A DNA stretch of 64,000 nucleotides from Vibrio owensii CAIM 1854 = LMG 25443 (GCF_000817815.1 NZ_JPRD01000025.1:62001-126000); one strand, 5' to 3'. Shown: positions 46,601 to 55,762, numbered from the stretch's first letter. Notes: generated from the letters alone by a model not told the origin. Numbers and translations: made by a program.

Positions 46601-48497
46601 CGCGCAACTTGCATTTGGTGACCACCCATTGCTAGATAAAGCGGAGTTCGCTCTTCAAGAAAACGAACGCGTTTGTTTAGTTGGTCGTAACGGTGCAGGT
46701 AAGTCCACGTTAATGAAAGTGCTTGCCGGCGACATTTTGTTGGACGATGGCAAGATTCAAATCACTCAAGACGTAGTTGTTTCTCGACTTGAACAAGATC
46801 CACCACGCAATCAAGAGGGTACGGTTTACGAATACGTATCTGGTGGTTTAGCTGAAATCGGCGAACAGCTGAAGATCTACCATGATCTTCTCGATCTTGT
46901 GGCTCAGGACCCAAGTGAAAAGAACATTAATCGTCTTGCTAAGATTCAAGAGCAGTTGGATCATCTAAATGCTTGGCGCTTTGATGACCGTGTCAAGAAC
47001 GTTCTGGGCGCTTTAAAGTTAAGCCCGGAAACCAAACTGACGGACTTATCTGGAGGTTGGCAACGCAAAGCCGCTCTGGCTCGTGCACTTGTTTGTGACC
47101 CTGATGTATTGCTTCTTGATGAGCCTACTAACCACCTTGATGTAACAACCATCGAATGGCTAGAGAACTTCCTAAAAGATTTCAAAGGCTCAATCATCTT
47201 TATTTCTCACGACCGTGCGTTCATCAAATCGATGGCGACACGCATCGTTGACTTAGATCGCGGTCAATTGGCTTCTTTCCCTGGTAATTACGATCAGTAT
47301 CTGAATGACAAAGAAGAGATGCTTCGTGTTGAAGAAATGCAAAATGCAGAGTTCGACAAAAAGTTAGCTCAAGAAGAAGTGTGGATTCGTCAGGGGATTA
47401 AAGCGCGTCGTACCCGTAATGAAGGTCGTGTTCGCGCTCTTAAGAAGCTTCGTGAAGAACGTCGTGACCGTCGTGAAGTGCAAGGTAAAGTTAACCTTAA
47501 CATCGACGATGCATCGCGCTCAGGCAAGATCGTCTTTGAAGCAGAGAACGTCTCTTTTGCTTTTGAAGGCAAAAAGATCGTGGATGACTTCAGCTTCAAC
47601 ATCATGCGTGGTGACCGAATCGCTCTGATTGGCCCTAACGGCTGTGGTAAAAGTACGGTTCTCAAGTTGTTACTAGGCCAGTTAGAGGCACAAGGTGGTC
47701 GTCTACATTGCGGCACAAAGCTAGAAGTAGCTTACTTCGACCAGTATCGTGAAATCCTCGATCCTGAAAAGACGGTTATCGATAACTTAGCGGATGGTAA
47801 GCAAGAAGTGATGGTGGGTGGCCGTCAGCGTCATGCATTGAGCTACCTGCAAGATTTCTTGTTCGCACCAAAACGTGCTCGTACGCCAGTAAAAGCGTTA
47901 TCCGGCGGTGAAAAAAACCGTCTGTTGTTGGCTCGTATCTTATTGAAACCTAACAACTTGCTTATTCTGGACGAACCAACCAACGATTTGGACATCGAAA
48001 CGTTGGAACTTTTAGAAGAAATGCTTGCCAATTATCAGGGTACGTTACTGTTAGTGAGTCACGATCGTGAGTTCGTAGACAATACAGTAACAACCAGCTG
48101 GATTTTTGAAGGTAACGGCGTAATCGAAGAGTTCGTTGGTGGTTATCACGATGCTAAACAGCAGCGTGATCAAGTTCTTGCTTCACGCGGTCAGGTTGAA
48201 AAAGCAACGAAGAAAGAGAAAGTGGTTGAGGAAACTCCCAAAACTACGCAACCTAAGAACAATTCGAAGAAGTTATCGTATAAGCTGCAAAGAGAATTAG
48301 AGGCTCTTCCAGCTAAACTAGAACAATTAGAGTCGGATATTGAGACGCTACAAGAACAAGTGAATGACCCAGAGTTCTTCACTAAATCTGTAGAACAGAC
48401 TCAACCGGTATTGGAACAGCTCGCTGCAGTAGAGCAGGAGTTGGAAATCGCATTCGAGAGATGGGAAGAACTCGAAGCAATGCAACAGGACAGTTAA
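46578..48497 (+). CDS. uup: ABC-F family ATPase Uup
   Basis: 639-residue cytoplasmic protein with two ATPase domains and no membrane part. Walker A sites are GRNGAGKST (residues 36-44) and GPNGCGKST (near 353). Signatures are 'LSGGWQRKAALARA' and 'LSGGEKNRLLLAR'. The C-terminal coiled coil (about 560-639, 'LQRELEALPAKLEQLESDIETLQEQ') is the Uup DNA-binding tail. Uup prevents precise excision of transposons and acts on stalled ribosomes or branched DNA. The start is set by overlap with the glutaredoxin-like gene. Confidence 0.95.
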   Translation: MALLTIHNAQLAFGDHPLLDKAEFALQENERVCLVGRNGAGKSTLMKVLAGDILLDDGKIQITQDVVVSRLEQDPPRNQEGTVYEYVSGGLAEIGEQLKIYHDLLDLVAQDPSEKNINRLAKIQEQLDHLNAWRFDDRVKNVLGALKLSPETKLTDLSGGWQRKAALARALVCDPDVLLLDEPTNHLDVTTIEWLENFLKDFKGSIIFISHDRAFIKSMATRIVDLDRGQLASFPGNYDQYLNDKEEMLRVEEMQNAEFDKKLAQEEVWIRQGIKARRTRNEGRVRALKKLREERRDRREVQGKVNLNIDDASRSGKIVFEAENVSFAFEGKKIVDDFSFNIMRGDRIALIGPNGCGKSTVLKLLLGQLEAQGGRLHCGTKLEVAYFDQYREILDPEKTVIDNLADGKQEVMVGGRQRHALSYLQDFLFAPKRARTPVKALSGGEKNRLLLARILLKPNNLLILDEPTNDLDIETLELLEEMLANYQGTLLLVSHDREFVDNTVTTSWIFEGNGVIEEFVGGYHDAKQQRDQVLASRGQVEKATKKEKVVEETPKTTQPKNNSKKLSYKLQRELEALPAKLEQLESDIETLQEQVNDPEFFTKSVEQTQPVLEQLAAVEQELEIAFERWEELEAMQQDS

Positions 48498-48504
48498 GAA
48501 TTCA

Positions 48505-50235
48505 ATGAATTGTAGTAACAAATTCAAATTAACCGCCGTCGCGATGATGGTTGGTACAGCAATGAATGCTAATGCAGCATTGTATCAAGTTATTGAAGTA
48601 GAACCGGAGTCAAACGGTGATATTGTTAATTACGAGACCGCTTATGGCGTTGCGATTCAGCAAGGTGATGTTCAGGATGTAAGCACTGGTTCACCGTTTG
48701 TCCATGGTTGTTTTGATTCCGCAGCTGGTTGTACGCCGGAACAGTTTAAACTTGCGATGGAAACTCGTACAACACCAATCTCTGCAGGTGAGATGGTAGA
48801 TGGAGTTAGTTATCGCGAAGAAGTTCCGTTTGCAATGGACTCAGGTTTTTATTATGTACAAGAATACGATGACTTTGAGCGCTATTGCTACAATGAACGT
48901 CGTTACTCAACGTGCGAATCCTGGGCCTCTGTGCATTGGCAACCATGGAGCAAAGAGTTAGGCAAAGACTTTACAACAAACGCACTAGCGTTTGTTGAGG
49001 GTGATGACAGTGCTTATGAAAACAAGTACAACAATGTGATCAACAGCCTTACTGCTGAGGGTGAACCAGTTGGTAACCAGAGTGTGGTAAGCGAGTCGGA
49101 TTCTTCTGAACTGGAAACACGAAATACTGTTGTTGCACCTGTGGTCCCTACGATTATTCCGAGTGACGAAGACGCAACTGTTGTAGCGAGCCGAGCATGG
49201 CGCACTGACGGCACATTTACTGTTGGTAGTATTTCGGAAGAAGCAGTAAATGATAATGGCACGCATCATACGTCAAAAGCTGCTATCTGGGATAAAACTG
49301 GTGCGGTGAGTCAAGTTGATTGGCCTAGCAACACCTCTCAAGATGGAGAGCGTTTGGCACAAGGCAGTATGCGTGGAGTGGTATCTGACGGACTCACAGT
49401 TTATGGTGTTGGCTACAATACTTACCCTGACGACAACTACATGAACGCTACCGTGTTTGTAGGTCAGTTAGCAACTTCTGGTGAAATTGCTGGCGTCGAG
49501 TGGGAAAACAAATTAGTAAGCGGCGCTGAACAACGTATTAGCGGTGATACTGTTCATACAAACTCGCGTTTAACAGATGTTAACTCAAACTTTGTCGCGA
49601 TTGGTGAAGCGAAACGTTCTGGTGCTTATTTGATGCCAACAGGTTCTGCTCCAAATCGCCTTTTTGTTGTTGAAGACGTAAGGAAAGACTCTGTTGTTGC
49701 AGATTATCCAACTACAGGTATTTTCTTCAGTGGTGCTGGCGGTCACATGGGAGCGATCAACTCGTACAACGAGATCGTTGGTCAACTAGACGCTGAAACA
49801 ACTCGTGAAGATGAAGGTAAGCCTCGTCGTAAACGCGGATTTATCTATCCATACGCACTTGGTGGAGAAGTTAGCGACCGTGCTAAAGAAATCTTCGATG
49901 GCAAAGCATGGTTCTTGGATAACCTGACGAACGGTGGAGATTTCTCTGCAGACAACAACGCGTTCCGCATCATTAATGCGACAGACATTAACGACGCTGG
50001 CGTTATTTCAGCCACTGCAATGAAGTGTGAAGGCGGATATAAGAGTACCGACCATAACGCGTCTTGTGATGGTACTGAAAAGATCGTTGCTGTTAAGTTG
50101 ATGCCTATTGCCGGTGCTACTTCGGCAGATATCCAGCAGAGAAGTATCGAAGACGAGGCTTCTGAGCGCGAAGGTGCTGGCCTTGGATGGTTGGCTTTGA
50201 CCATGCTTGGCTTGTTCGGGTTCCGTAGAAAATAG
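48505..50235 (+). CDS. DUF3466 family exported protein with C-terminal sorting signal
   Basis: 576-residue protein with a signal peptide ('MNCSNKFKLTAVAMMVGTAMNANA', cleavage near residue 24). The central region is beta-rich with repeated 'WDKTGAVSQVDWPSN'- and 'SYNEIVGQL'-type motifs, as in DUF3466. The C-terminus 'GAGLGWLALTMLGLFGFRRK' is a GlyGly-CTERM-like tripartite signal: glycine-rich motif, hydrophobic segment, basic end. In vibrios such signals are cut by rhombosortase and go with type II secretion to the surface. It begins seven bases after uup and is probably part of the same transcript. Function is unknown. Confidence 0.85.
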   Translation: MNCSNKFKLTAVAMMVGTAMNANAALYQVIEVEPESNGDIVNYETAYGVAIQQGDVQDVSTGSPFVHGCFDSAAGCTPEQFKLAMETRTTPISAGEMVDGVSYREEVPFAMDSGFYYVQEYDDFERYCYNERRYSTCESWASVHWQPWSKELGKDFTTNALAFVEGDDSAYENKYNNVINSLTAEGEPVGNQSVVSESDSSELETRNTVVAPVVPTIIPSDEDATVVASRAWRTDGTFTVGSISEEAVNDNGTHHTSKAAIWDKTGAVSQVDWPSNTSQDGERLAQGSMRGVVSDGLTVYGVGYNTYPDDNYMNATVFVGQLATSGEIAGVEWENKLVSGAEQRISGDTVHTNSRLTDVNSNFVAIGEAKRSGAYLMPTGSAPNRLFVVEDVRKDSVVADYPTTGIFFSGAGGHMGAINSYNEIVGQLDAETTREDEGKPRRKRGFIYPYALGGEVSDRAKEIFDGKAWFLDNLTNGGDFSADNNAFRIINATDINDAGVISATAMKCEGGYKSTDHNASCDGTEKIVAVKLMPIAGATSADIQQRSIEDEASEREGAGLGWLALTMLGLFGFRRK

Positions 50236-50252
50236 TCAGTAATTTTTAAATC

Positions 50253-50288
50253 AAGCAGAGGCTCACAGAAATGAACCTCTGCTTTTTT
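50253..50288 (+). terminator. Intrinsic terminator of the rlmL-uup-DUF3466 run
   Basis: AAGCAGAGG (50253-50261) and CCTCTGCTT (50276-50284) pair with a 14-base loop and T6. Confidence 0.88.
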
Positions 50289-50405
50289 ATGCCTTGAGAA
50301 AACGCGCAATTTGATCGATTCTTATAAATGGAGTCATAAAAACTCCATCAAAGTTTCACAGTAACAGTAGTACGTTTGTAAATGGACCTGTATGAGGAAT
50401 TAACT

Positions 50406-50579
50406 ATGAAGAGACAAAAGCGTGATCGCCTAGAACGAGCTCAATCTCAAGGCTATAAAGCTGGGTTGAATGGAAGGTCTCAAGAGGCTTGCCCATATCA
50501 ACAAATTGACGCTCGGTCGTATTGGTTAGGTGGTTGGCGTGATGCCAGAGATGAAAAACAATCTGGTCTCTATAAATAA
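50406..50579 (+). CDS. rmf: Ribosome modulation factor
   Basis: 57-residue basic protein that dimerises 70S ribosomes into inactive 100S particles in stationary phase. The family pattern is complete: 'MKRQKRDRLERAQSQGYKAGLNGRS', 'CPYQ' and 'SYWLGGWRDARDE'. AGGAAT lies just before the ATG at 50406. It sits next to fabA, as in E. coli. Confidence 0.96.
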   Translation: MKRQKRDRLERAQSQGYKAGLNGRSQEACPYQQIDARSYWLGGWRDARDEKQSGLYK

Positions 50580-50606
50580 CTCTCCACATACAAACAGAAG
50601 GATTTG

Positions 50607-50629
50607 AAAGGGCTCGTTAAGAGCCTTTT
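50607..50629 (+). terminator. Intrinsic terminator of rmf
   Basis: A 9-bp stem with one G-T pair, AAAGGGCTC (50607-50615) and GAGCCTTTT (50621-50629), is followed by a short T-rich tail. Confidence 0.8.
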
Positions 50630-50663
50630 CTGCATTTGATGGATAGGAGTATAGTTATCTAAC

Positions 50664-50691
50664 AAAGAAAAGGCCCCTTAAAGGAGCCTTC
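50664..50691 (-). terminator. Intrinsic terminator of fabA
   Basis: On the minus strand AAGGCTCC and GGGGCCTT pair with one mismatch, followed by TTCTTTG. It lies 23 bases past the fabA stop. Confidence 0.75.
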
Positions 50692-50713
50692 TTAAATAAT
50701 TAAGAGTAGGAGA

Positions 50714-51229
50714 CTAGAAGCTTGAAGTGTCTTGGAATAAGCCTACTTTCAGATCTTTTGCTACGTAGATCTCTTTGCCATCTACACAAACACGACCATC
50801 AGCTAGACCCATCACCAATTTACGGTTAACAACACGCTTCATGTGGATCTCATAAGTCACTTTTTTCGCTGTTGGTAGGATCTGACCAGTAAATTTCACT
50901 TCGCCAACCCCTAGAGCACGGCCTTTACCTTTACCGCCAACCCAGCCTAGGAAGAAACCAACAAGCTGCCACATTGCATCAAGGCCAAGACAGCCAGGCA
51001 TTACTGGGTCGCCAGAGAAGTGACAGTCGAAGAACCAAAGGTCTGGAGTAATGTCCAATTCTGCTAGGATCAAACCTTTACCGAAATCACCTTCAGTCTC
51101 AGACATTTTTGTGATGCGGTCCATCATCAACATGTTTGGTGCTGGTAGCTGAGGACCTTGTGGCCAAAGTTCACCTTGGCTAGAAGCTAGAAGATCGTCA
51201 CGGTTGTAAGAATCACGTTTGTTTTGCAT
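50714..51229 (-). CDS. fabA: 3-hydroxydecanoyl-[ACP] dehydratase/isomerase FabA
   Basis: 171-residue cytoplasmic enzyme that dehydrates 3-hydroxydecanoyl-ACP and isomerises the product, the entry to unsaturated fatty acids. Catalytic His70 ([10 protein letters not shown]) and Asp84 ([10 protein letters not shown]) sit exactly at the E. coli positions. The ATG at 51229 has GGAG ten bases upstream. It has its own promoter with a FabR-type operator, described separately. The order fabA, lonH and divergent matP is conserved with E. coli. Confidence 0.97.
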   Translation of the reverse strand: MQNKRDSYNRDDLLASSQGELWPQGPQLPAPNMLMMDRITKMSETEGDFGKGLILAELDITPDLWFFDCHFSGDPVMPGCLGLDAMWQLVGFFLGWVGGKGKGRALGVGEVKFTGQILPTAKKVTYEIHMKRVVNRKLVMGLADGRVCVDGKEIYVAKDLKVGLFQDTSSF

Positions 51230-51258
51230 TATCAATTACTCCAATTTTTGATAGCTGC

Positions 51259-51287
51259 ATCTTAGTGAACACGTGTACGCTAAACAA
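51259..51287 (-). promoter_or_regulatory. fabA promoter with FabR-type operator
   Basis: On the minus strand -35 TTGTTT (51282-51287) and -10 TAAGAT (51259-51264) are separated by exactly 17 bp. The spacer holds the near-palindrome AGCGTACACGTGTTCACT (51264-51281). This matches the E. coli FabR operator consensus as I recall it (AGCGTACACGTGTTCGCT) at all but one base. Confidence 0.75.
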
Positions 51288-51299
51288 CTCCGATCAGTA

Positions 51300-52940
51300 C
51301 TAGACAAACCAGTTTTTGATGCGCTCCACAATTCCGACTGGATGCTCATGTCTTTCAAAGTTTTCAATACGTTCAGCAATTTTACCGATGATGCTATCGT
51401 CTTCACCACGGAACGGTTTAGACATCAGAATAGGAATAGCTTCATCGACAGTAGAAACTGACCAAATATGAAACTCACCATTCTTAATACTTTTTATGAC
51501 ATCTTTATGTAGAGCGAGATGTTTTAGGTTGGATTTAGGCATAATTACGCCTTGCTCACCTGTAAAGCCTTGGTGTTTACATACTTGGTAAAAGCCTTCA
51601 ATCTTCTCGTTCAAACCGCCAACGGCCTGTACACGACCAAATTGGTCTACCGCGCCAGTAACAGCGATCTGCTGGTTGACCGGAGATTCAGATAGGGCAC
51701 TCACTAAACAACAAAGCTCTGCTAACGAGGCGCTGTCTCCGTCGACTTCACTGTATGATTGTTCGAATACGATCGAGGCAGAGTAAGGCAGAGGTTCATC
51801 TAGGTTCAGAGCAGAACTCACAAACGCTTGCATGATCATCATGCCTTTCGCGTGTAAGTTACCACCAAGCTCCGCTTTACGTTCAACATCTGAGATATCA
51901 CCGTCACCAAAGTGAATAACACAGGAAATACGTGCAGGCTCACCATAAGAGACAGGGTGTCCAGCCATATCAATGACAGTGAGGCCATTAATTTGACCGA
52001 CTTGCTCGCCAGTTGTTTCAATGATCACTTGTCCATCAAGGATATCGTCTACTGCGCGTTGTGGTAGGTACGATTCACGATAATATTTGTCATCAATTGC
52101 CTTATCAATATCATCAAATTCGATCACAGAAGCATTTGAATACTGACTAGCAAGAGCCAGCAATTGGCTGTGCCACATTACTCCGAGTGGTAAATAGTGT
52201 TGATCTTCGGTGTAGCGCATACCAGCGAGAATAAGCCTTCTAAACGCTTGAGAGCTCAACGCTGGGTATTGATAGCGTTGACATACCCAATTAACTAGAC
52301 CGATGTAACTACGCAGGCTTTCTTCGGAAAGATGTATATCTTCTTCAACCTCGGTATACATGGTAATACCAGCCGAGAAGTCTTCGTCAATGTACTCAAT
52401 TTCCGCTAACTGATTGCGATCACCCGTTATAACAAGCTTTACATCGTATTCTTGGCTGCCAAGCGGAGAAGACGCGATACGATTAGGTGTCAAATTGGTC
52501 GGTGCAAAGCTTCCACCTTGAATGGCTGCTTTAATACTTGGCCATCGAGCAGCATTCGCCAAAACTAAGTTTGCTGGAACAATAAGGTAACCACCATGCG
52601 CTTTGGCGATTAAACCTGATTCAAATGTTGTTTGCCCATCTAGATTGACACTATAACGATCGAACAGCTCTTTTCCGTCCAGCGATTCTGTAACAACGAC
52701 AGGAGTATCTGTTGCCACCTGCAAAGCATCACGGATAAATCCGCGATAAACCGAGTTATCCGTGCAGTTAACTAGCAGTATGCGAGTTAGGCCTCTCACA
52801 TTGACGAATCGACGGACGGTCGCTTCCAGTCTTGGTTGTAAATCAATAAATGACTTTAGCGGGAGTGAAGGAGCGTTGCTCAGAATTTCTTCGTACTGCT
52901 CAAAAGAGGGGGTGACATCTTGCCAGTTAACTTGGTTCAT
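51300..52940 (-). CDS. Lon-related protease of the LonH/YcbZ type
   Basis: 546-residue cytoplasmic protein with a C-terminal Lon-type (S16) protease domain. The Ser-Lys dyad is Ser403 (DGDSASL) and Lys446 (GLNEKIEGF); the 43-residue spacing equals that in Lon. The middle part is an AAA-like helical region ('AHGGYLIVPANLVLANAARWPSIKAAI'), but I see no Walker A P-loop. The ATPase core therefore appears degenerate, and E. coli YcbZ has the same layout (586 residues). Substrates are unknown. It is divergent from matP and upstream of fabA, which has its own promoter. Confidence 0.88.
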   Translation of the reverse strand: MNQVNWQDVTPSFEQYEEILSNAPSLPLKSFIDLQPRLEATVRRFVNVRGLTRILLVNCTDNSVYRGFIRDALQVATDTPVVVTESLDGKELFDRYSVNLDGQTTFESGLIAKAHGGYLIVPANLVLANAARWPSIKAAIQGGSFAPTNLTPNRIASSPLGSQEYDVKLVITGDRNQLAEIEYIDEDFSAGITMYTEVEEDIHLSEESLRSYIGLVNWVCQRYQYPALSSQAFRRLILAGMRYTEDQHYLPLGVMWHSQLLALASQYSNASVIEFDDIDKAIDDKYYRESYLPQRAVDDILDGQVIIETTGEQVGQINGLTVIDMAGHPVSYGEPARISCVIHFGDGDISDVERKAELGGNLHAKGMMIMQAFVSSALNLDEPLPYSASIVFEQSYSEVDGDSASLAELCCLVSALSESPVNQQIAVTGAVDQFGRVQAVGGLNEKIEGFYQVCKHQGFTGEQGVIMPKSNLKHLALHKDVIKSIKNGEFHIWSVSTVDEAIPILMSKPFRGEDDSIIGKIAERIENFERHEHPVGIVERIKNWFV

Positions 52941-53151
52941 TCAAATTCATCGTAATTTAGTCTTGTGCGCATTATAGCGAAACGATGATCAACTCCCTAG
53001 TAACAATTTGACCTATCCAAAAATTCTGCAAATTCAGTTGATTAAACCTTCGACAAATGAGTGATCAACATCGATACTTTTATGAGTTTTAATTGCTGAA
53101 TTTGTGCATCTGGGTTACGCTGTCACCATATGCGCACTAAGGGTCGGAAGG

Positions 53152-53601
53152 ATGAAATATCAGCAGCTTGAGAATTTAGAATGTGGTTGGAAATGGAAGT
53201 ACCTCATCAAAAAATGGAAAGATGGTGAAGCCATCACTCGATACATTGATACGAGTGAAGTTGATGCTGCTATTGCCGAACTACGAAAGTTAGAGCATGA
53301 GCCAACACAAGTGCTAACTTGGATAGAAAATCACATGTCAGAAGAGCTTGATAATAAGCTCAAACAGGCAATTCGTGCAAAGCGCAAACGTCACTTTAAT
53401 GCTGAGCAAGTACACACGAAAAAGAAGTCAATTGATCTTGATTACCGAGTGTGGGAAAAGCTCTCAAACCGAGCCAATGAGTTAGGGTGTACATTATCAG
53501 ACGCCATCGAATACCTTTTATCAGAAGCTTCAAGAAGTGAGAAAGCAAGTATGAAGGTATCATCTTTGAAAGAAGATTTGAGTAAATTGTTGTCCAGCTA
53601 A
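53152..53601 (+). CDS. matP: Macrodomain Ter protein MatP
   Basis: 149-residue DNA-binding protein (150 in E. coli) that binds matS sites, compacts the Ter macrodomain and links it to the divisome through ZapB. It opens 'MKYQQLENLECGWKWKYLIKKWKDGEAITRYID'. A ribbon-helix-helix follows near residues 90-130 ('KKKSIDLDYRVWEKLSNRANELGCTLSDAIEYLL'), and the C-terminal coiled coil completes it. The ATG at 53152 gives the family N-terminus. A perfect matS site lies 2.2 kb downstream, next to dif. Confidence 0.97.
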   Translation: MKYQQLENLECGWKWKYLIKKWKDGEAITRYIDTSEVDAAIAELRKLEHEPTQVLTWIENHMSEELDNKLKQAIRAKRKRHFNAEQVHTKKKSIDLDYRVWEKLSNRANELGCTLSDAIEYLLSEASRSEKASMKVSSLKEDLSKLLSS

Positions 53602-53611
53602 GGAGTATCAA

Positions 53612-53923
53612 ATGCTTTATGTAATATTGATTGCTGCTGTTGTCATTTTTTGGCTTATCGCTGTAGATAGACCCATCTTAAAGGTTAAATTCGAGAAAGG
53701 GCATATATCTAACGTGAAAGGTCATATTCCACCTTCTTTTAAACACAACCTGCAAGACATCGCTGAGCATGATCCCTTTGATGGTGAGATGAAAGTCTAC
53801 AATCAACGTACTGGTATGCGTTTAACTTTCTCTAAAGAAGTCCCTAAGAAAGTTCAACAGCGCATAAGAAACGTATTCCCTCACCAAGGTTTTAAGTCAA
53901 CTAAAGGCAAGAAACGAGCTTAA
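53612..53923 (+). CDS. DUF3634 family small membrane protein
   Basis: 103 residues with one N-terminal membrane segment ('MLYVILIAAVVIFWLIAV'). A basic cytoplasmic domain ends 'PKKVQQRIRNVFPHQGFKSTKGKKRA', the DUF3634 pattern seen in vibrios. The family has no known function. GGAG precedes the ATG. It begins ten bases after matP and is probably cotranscribed with it. Confidence 0.82.
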   Translation: MLYVILIAAVVIFWLIAVDRPILKVKFEKGHISNVKGHIPPSFKHNLQDIAEHDPFDGEMKVYNQRTGMRLTFSKEVPKKVQQRIRNVFPHQGFKSTKGKKRA

Positions 53924-53949
53924 GCATATTATCAGTTACTTGTTCATGT

Positions 53950-53982
53950 TAAACGGAGCGCATTAATTGCGCCCCGTTTTTA
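53950..53982 (+). terminator. Intrinsic terminator after matP and DUF3634
   Basis: AAACGGAGCGC and GCGCCCCGTTT pair with one mismatch and a 7-base loop, followed by T-rich sequence. Confidence 0.85.
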
Positions 53983-54038
53983 TATTAACTAAGTCAGTGA
54001 GTTACAGTTTTAGCTTTGACTAACCAAAAGGTAACTCT

Positions 54039-54362
54039 ATGCGATACACTGTCACGTTTTTGCTTGTGTTATTTAGTAACTCTGTTGCTAAAGCTGATGA
54101 CTCACAGACCAATCCCGTAGCGAACAAAATCAAAGTAGCACTTCAAAAGAAAACCAACAGAAAGTTTGATGGTTACTACGGTTATTGTGACTTGATGATT
54201 GAGATGGAGCATAAAGGCAAGAGCGCCAAGATCAAAAAAGTAAACGGAAGTGGCGATAAACGCGTATGCCAGTTCGCTAAGTCAAATGTGAAAATAGGAA
54301 AACGTTATCGCTATAAATTCTCTGAAAAGTACATACGATTACACATAACAACGGGGGATTAG
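54039..54362 (+). CDS. Small exported protein resembling TolA C-terminal domain
   Basis: 107 residues with a signal peptide ('MRYTVTFLLVLFSNSVAKA', cleavage near residue 19). The mature part has two cysteines and the pattern 'YCDLMIEMEHKGKSAKIKKVNGSGDKRVCQFAKS'. This resembles domain III of TolA (strand, cysteine, 'G...V..GD...C..A'). A periplasmic role is likely; whether it touches the Tol-Pal system is unknown. It could equally be a divergent TonB-C-like domain. Confidence 0.6.
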   Translation: MRYTVTFLLVLFSNSVAKADDSQTNPVANKIKVALQKKTNRKFDGYYGYCDLMIEMEHKGKSAKIKKVNGSGDKRVCQFAKSNVKIGKRYRYKFSEKYIRLHITTGD

Positions 54363-54492
54363 TATTTGCTAATTACATTTCGGTAAGTTCGAATTACTTA
54401 TAACTGGAATTAATGTCACATTTCGTTTACTGCATGTGGCTTTATAGATAAACTTGCCGACAGGAAAATAAAACAACGTTAGGAATATCAGT

Positions 54493-55707
54493 TTGTTGCT
54501 CACACAAAAAAATTACACACAAGAAGCAATGGACATCGCGGCCAAAGTATCGCAAGAAGTAGAGCTTAGGCATGCAAAATGGCTAGCAAGCATGAACCAC
54601 CAAGTGGACCAGTCACAGGTGGACAAGCTTCTCAGTTTACAAGGGCGCTATTGCGACGACGTCATCTTCAGTGAAGAAGACCGAGTTACACGTAACCAAA
54701 GAATACTTCTTATCTGTGAACAAGAGCGAGTCAAAGAAAAGCGGCAGGTTGTTGAAGATAGACAGAAAACACTGCAAACAGTGATAAATGACGTGTCTAA
54801 AGTTGCCGAGCGAATGTTATTGAAAAAGCTAGAAGCTCTACCTATTAATAAGTTATCTAGCAATCTACCAGCATTCGAACAATTTGCATCATTTGCCTAT
54901 ACGCCATCTCTGAGCCTGCAAAAACTGACTGATTTAGCCAACAGCAGTCACCCGTTAAGTTCAACAATCGCTGATCTCATTGAAAACTCGAGGCTACGTG
55001 AACGAGGCAGCGCGGCAAAGAACAACTCAGATGTTCGAATTGCGATCGGTCGCATAGGAGTTGAGAATTGCCGCAAGTTATTCCCAGTATTGATGGCGCG
55101 TCCAATGATGAGATGGTCAGACAATAATACTAAGGTTCTTACTCCGAAGTTTTGGCAGCAATTGGTTTTAACCGCCAACATCACCAAGATGCGATTGAAT
55201 GAAACTGATATTCCTGACCCCGATTGCGGAGTTTTAATCGGAACGCTTCGAAGTCTCGGCAGTATCGTGCTCATTAACCATTTTACCGACACGTTTGAAG
55301 ATGCACTCATTGAAGTCATGCTGAATTACAGAAAGACTAACCGTAAAGATGAGTACTACGCGTGTGCTGATGTCCGACCCAATTCAGCGTTCTTGCCTAA
55401 AGTCATTGTCGATATGGAAGCGCTGGTGACGAAACGACTTGTGGAAAGCTTCAACTGGCCGAAAAATGTAGAACACATTAAAGTCGCGATTCTAGAGGAC
55501 ATAGAAAATAAACCTGTCTTAGAACGCAGCGTATATGGTGCAGCTTTGGCACAGGCTAGGGCATATGCAATCTACGATAACTTATCAAGAAGTGAAGTGT
55601 TTGCGGAAAAGCACAAACCATTTTGGTTTGCTAACGTTCAAATATCTGGAGAAGCGTTATCATCCATTAGAATGAGCGCCCCTGGAAAGATGACTCTTTT
55701 GATGTAA
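54493..55707 (+). CDS. HDOD domain protein
   Basis: 404-residue cytoplasmic protein. The start is a TTG at 54493 with AGGA eight bases upstream. The first about 120 residues are charged and helical, likely a coiled coil. An HDOD domain spans about 130-330, with 'LPAFEQFASFAYTPSLSLQKLTDLANSSHPLSSTIADLIENS' and 'AIGRIGVENCRKLFPVL'. The metal-binding His-Asp pair of true HD phosphodiesterases is not seen, as usual for HDOD. Such proteins act in signalling, but no output is deducible. It is monocistronic with its own terminator. Confidence 0.85.
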   Translation: MLLTQKNYTQEAMDIAAKVSQEVELRHAKWLASMNHQVDQSQVDKLLSLQGRYCDDVIFSEEDRVTRNQRILLICEQERVKEKRQVVEDRQKTLQTVINDVSKVAERMLLKKLEALPINKLSSNLPAFEQFASFAYTPSLSLQKLTDLANSSHPLSSTIADLIENSRLRERGSAAKNNSDVRIAIGRIGVENCRKLFPVLMARPMMRWSDNNTKVLTPKFWQQLVLTANITKMRLNETDIPDPDCGVLIGTLRSLGSIVLINHFTDTFEDALIEVMLNYRKTNRKDEYYACADVRPNSAFLPKVIVDMEALVTKRLVESFNWPKNVEHIKVAILEDIENKPVLERSVYGAALAQARAYAIYDNLSRSEVFAEKHKPFWFANVQISGEALSSIRMSAPGKMTLLM

Positions 55708-55737
55708 AAGGGTTACGACGTCACATATATATTTAAG

Positions 55738-55762
55738 GCGACCACGTTTGGTCGCTTTTTTA
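55738..55762 (+). terminator. Intrinsic terminator of the HDOD gene
   Basis: GCGACCA (55738-55744) and TGGTCGC (55749-55755) form the stem, with loop CGTT and T6. Confidence 0.9.
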
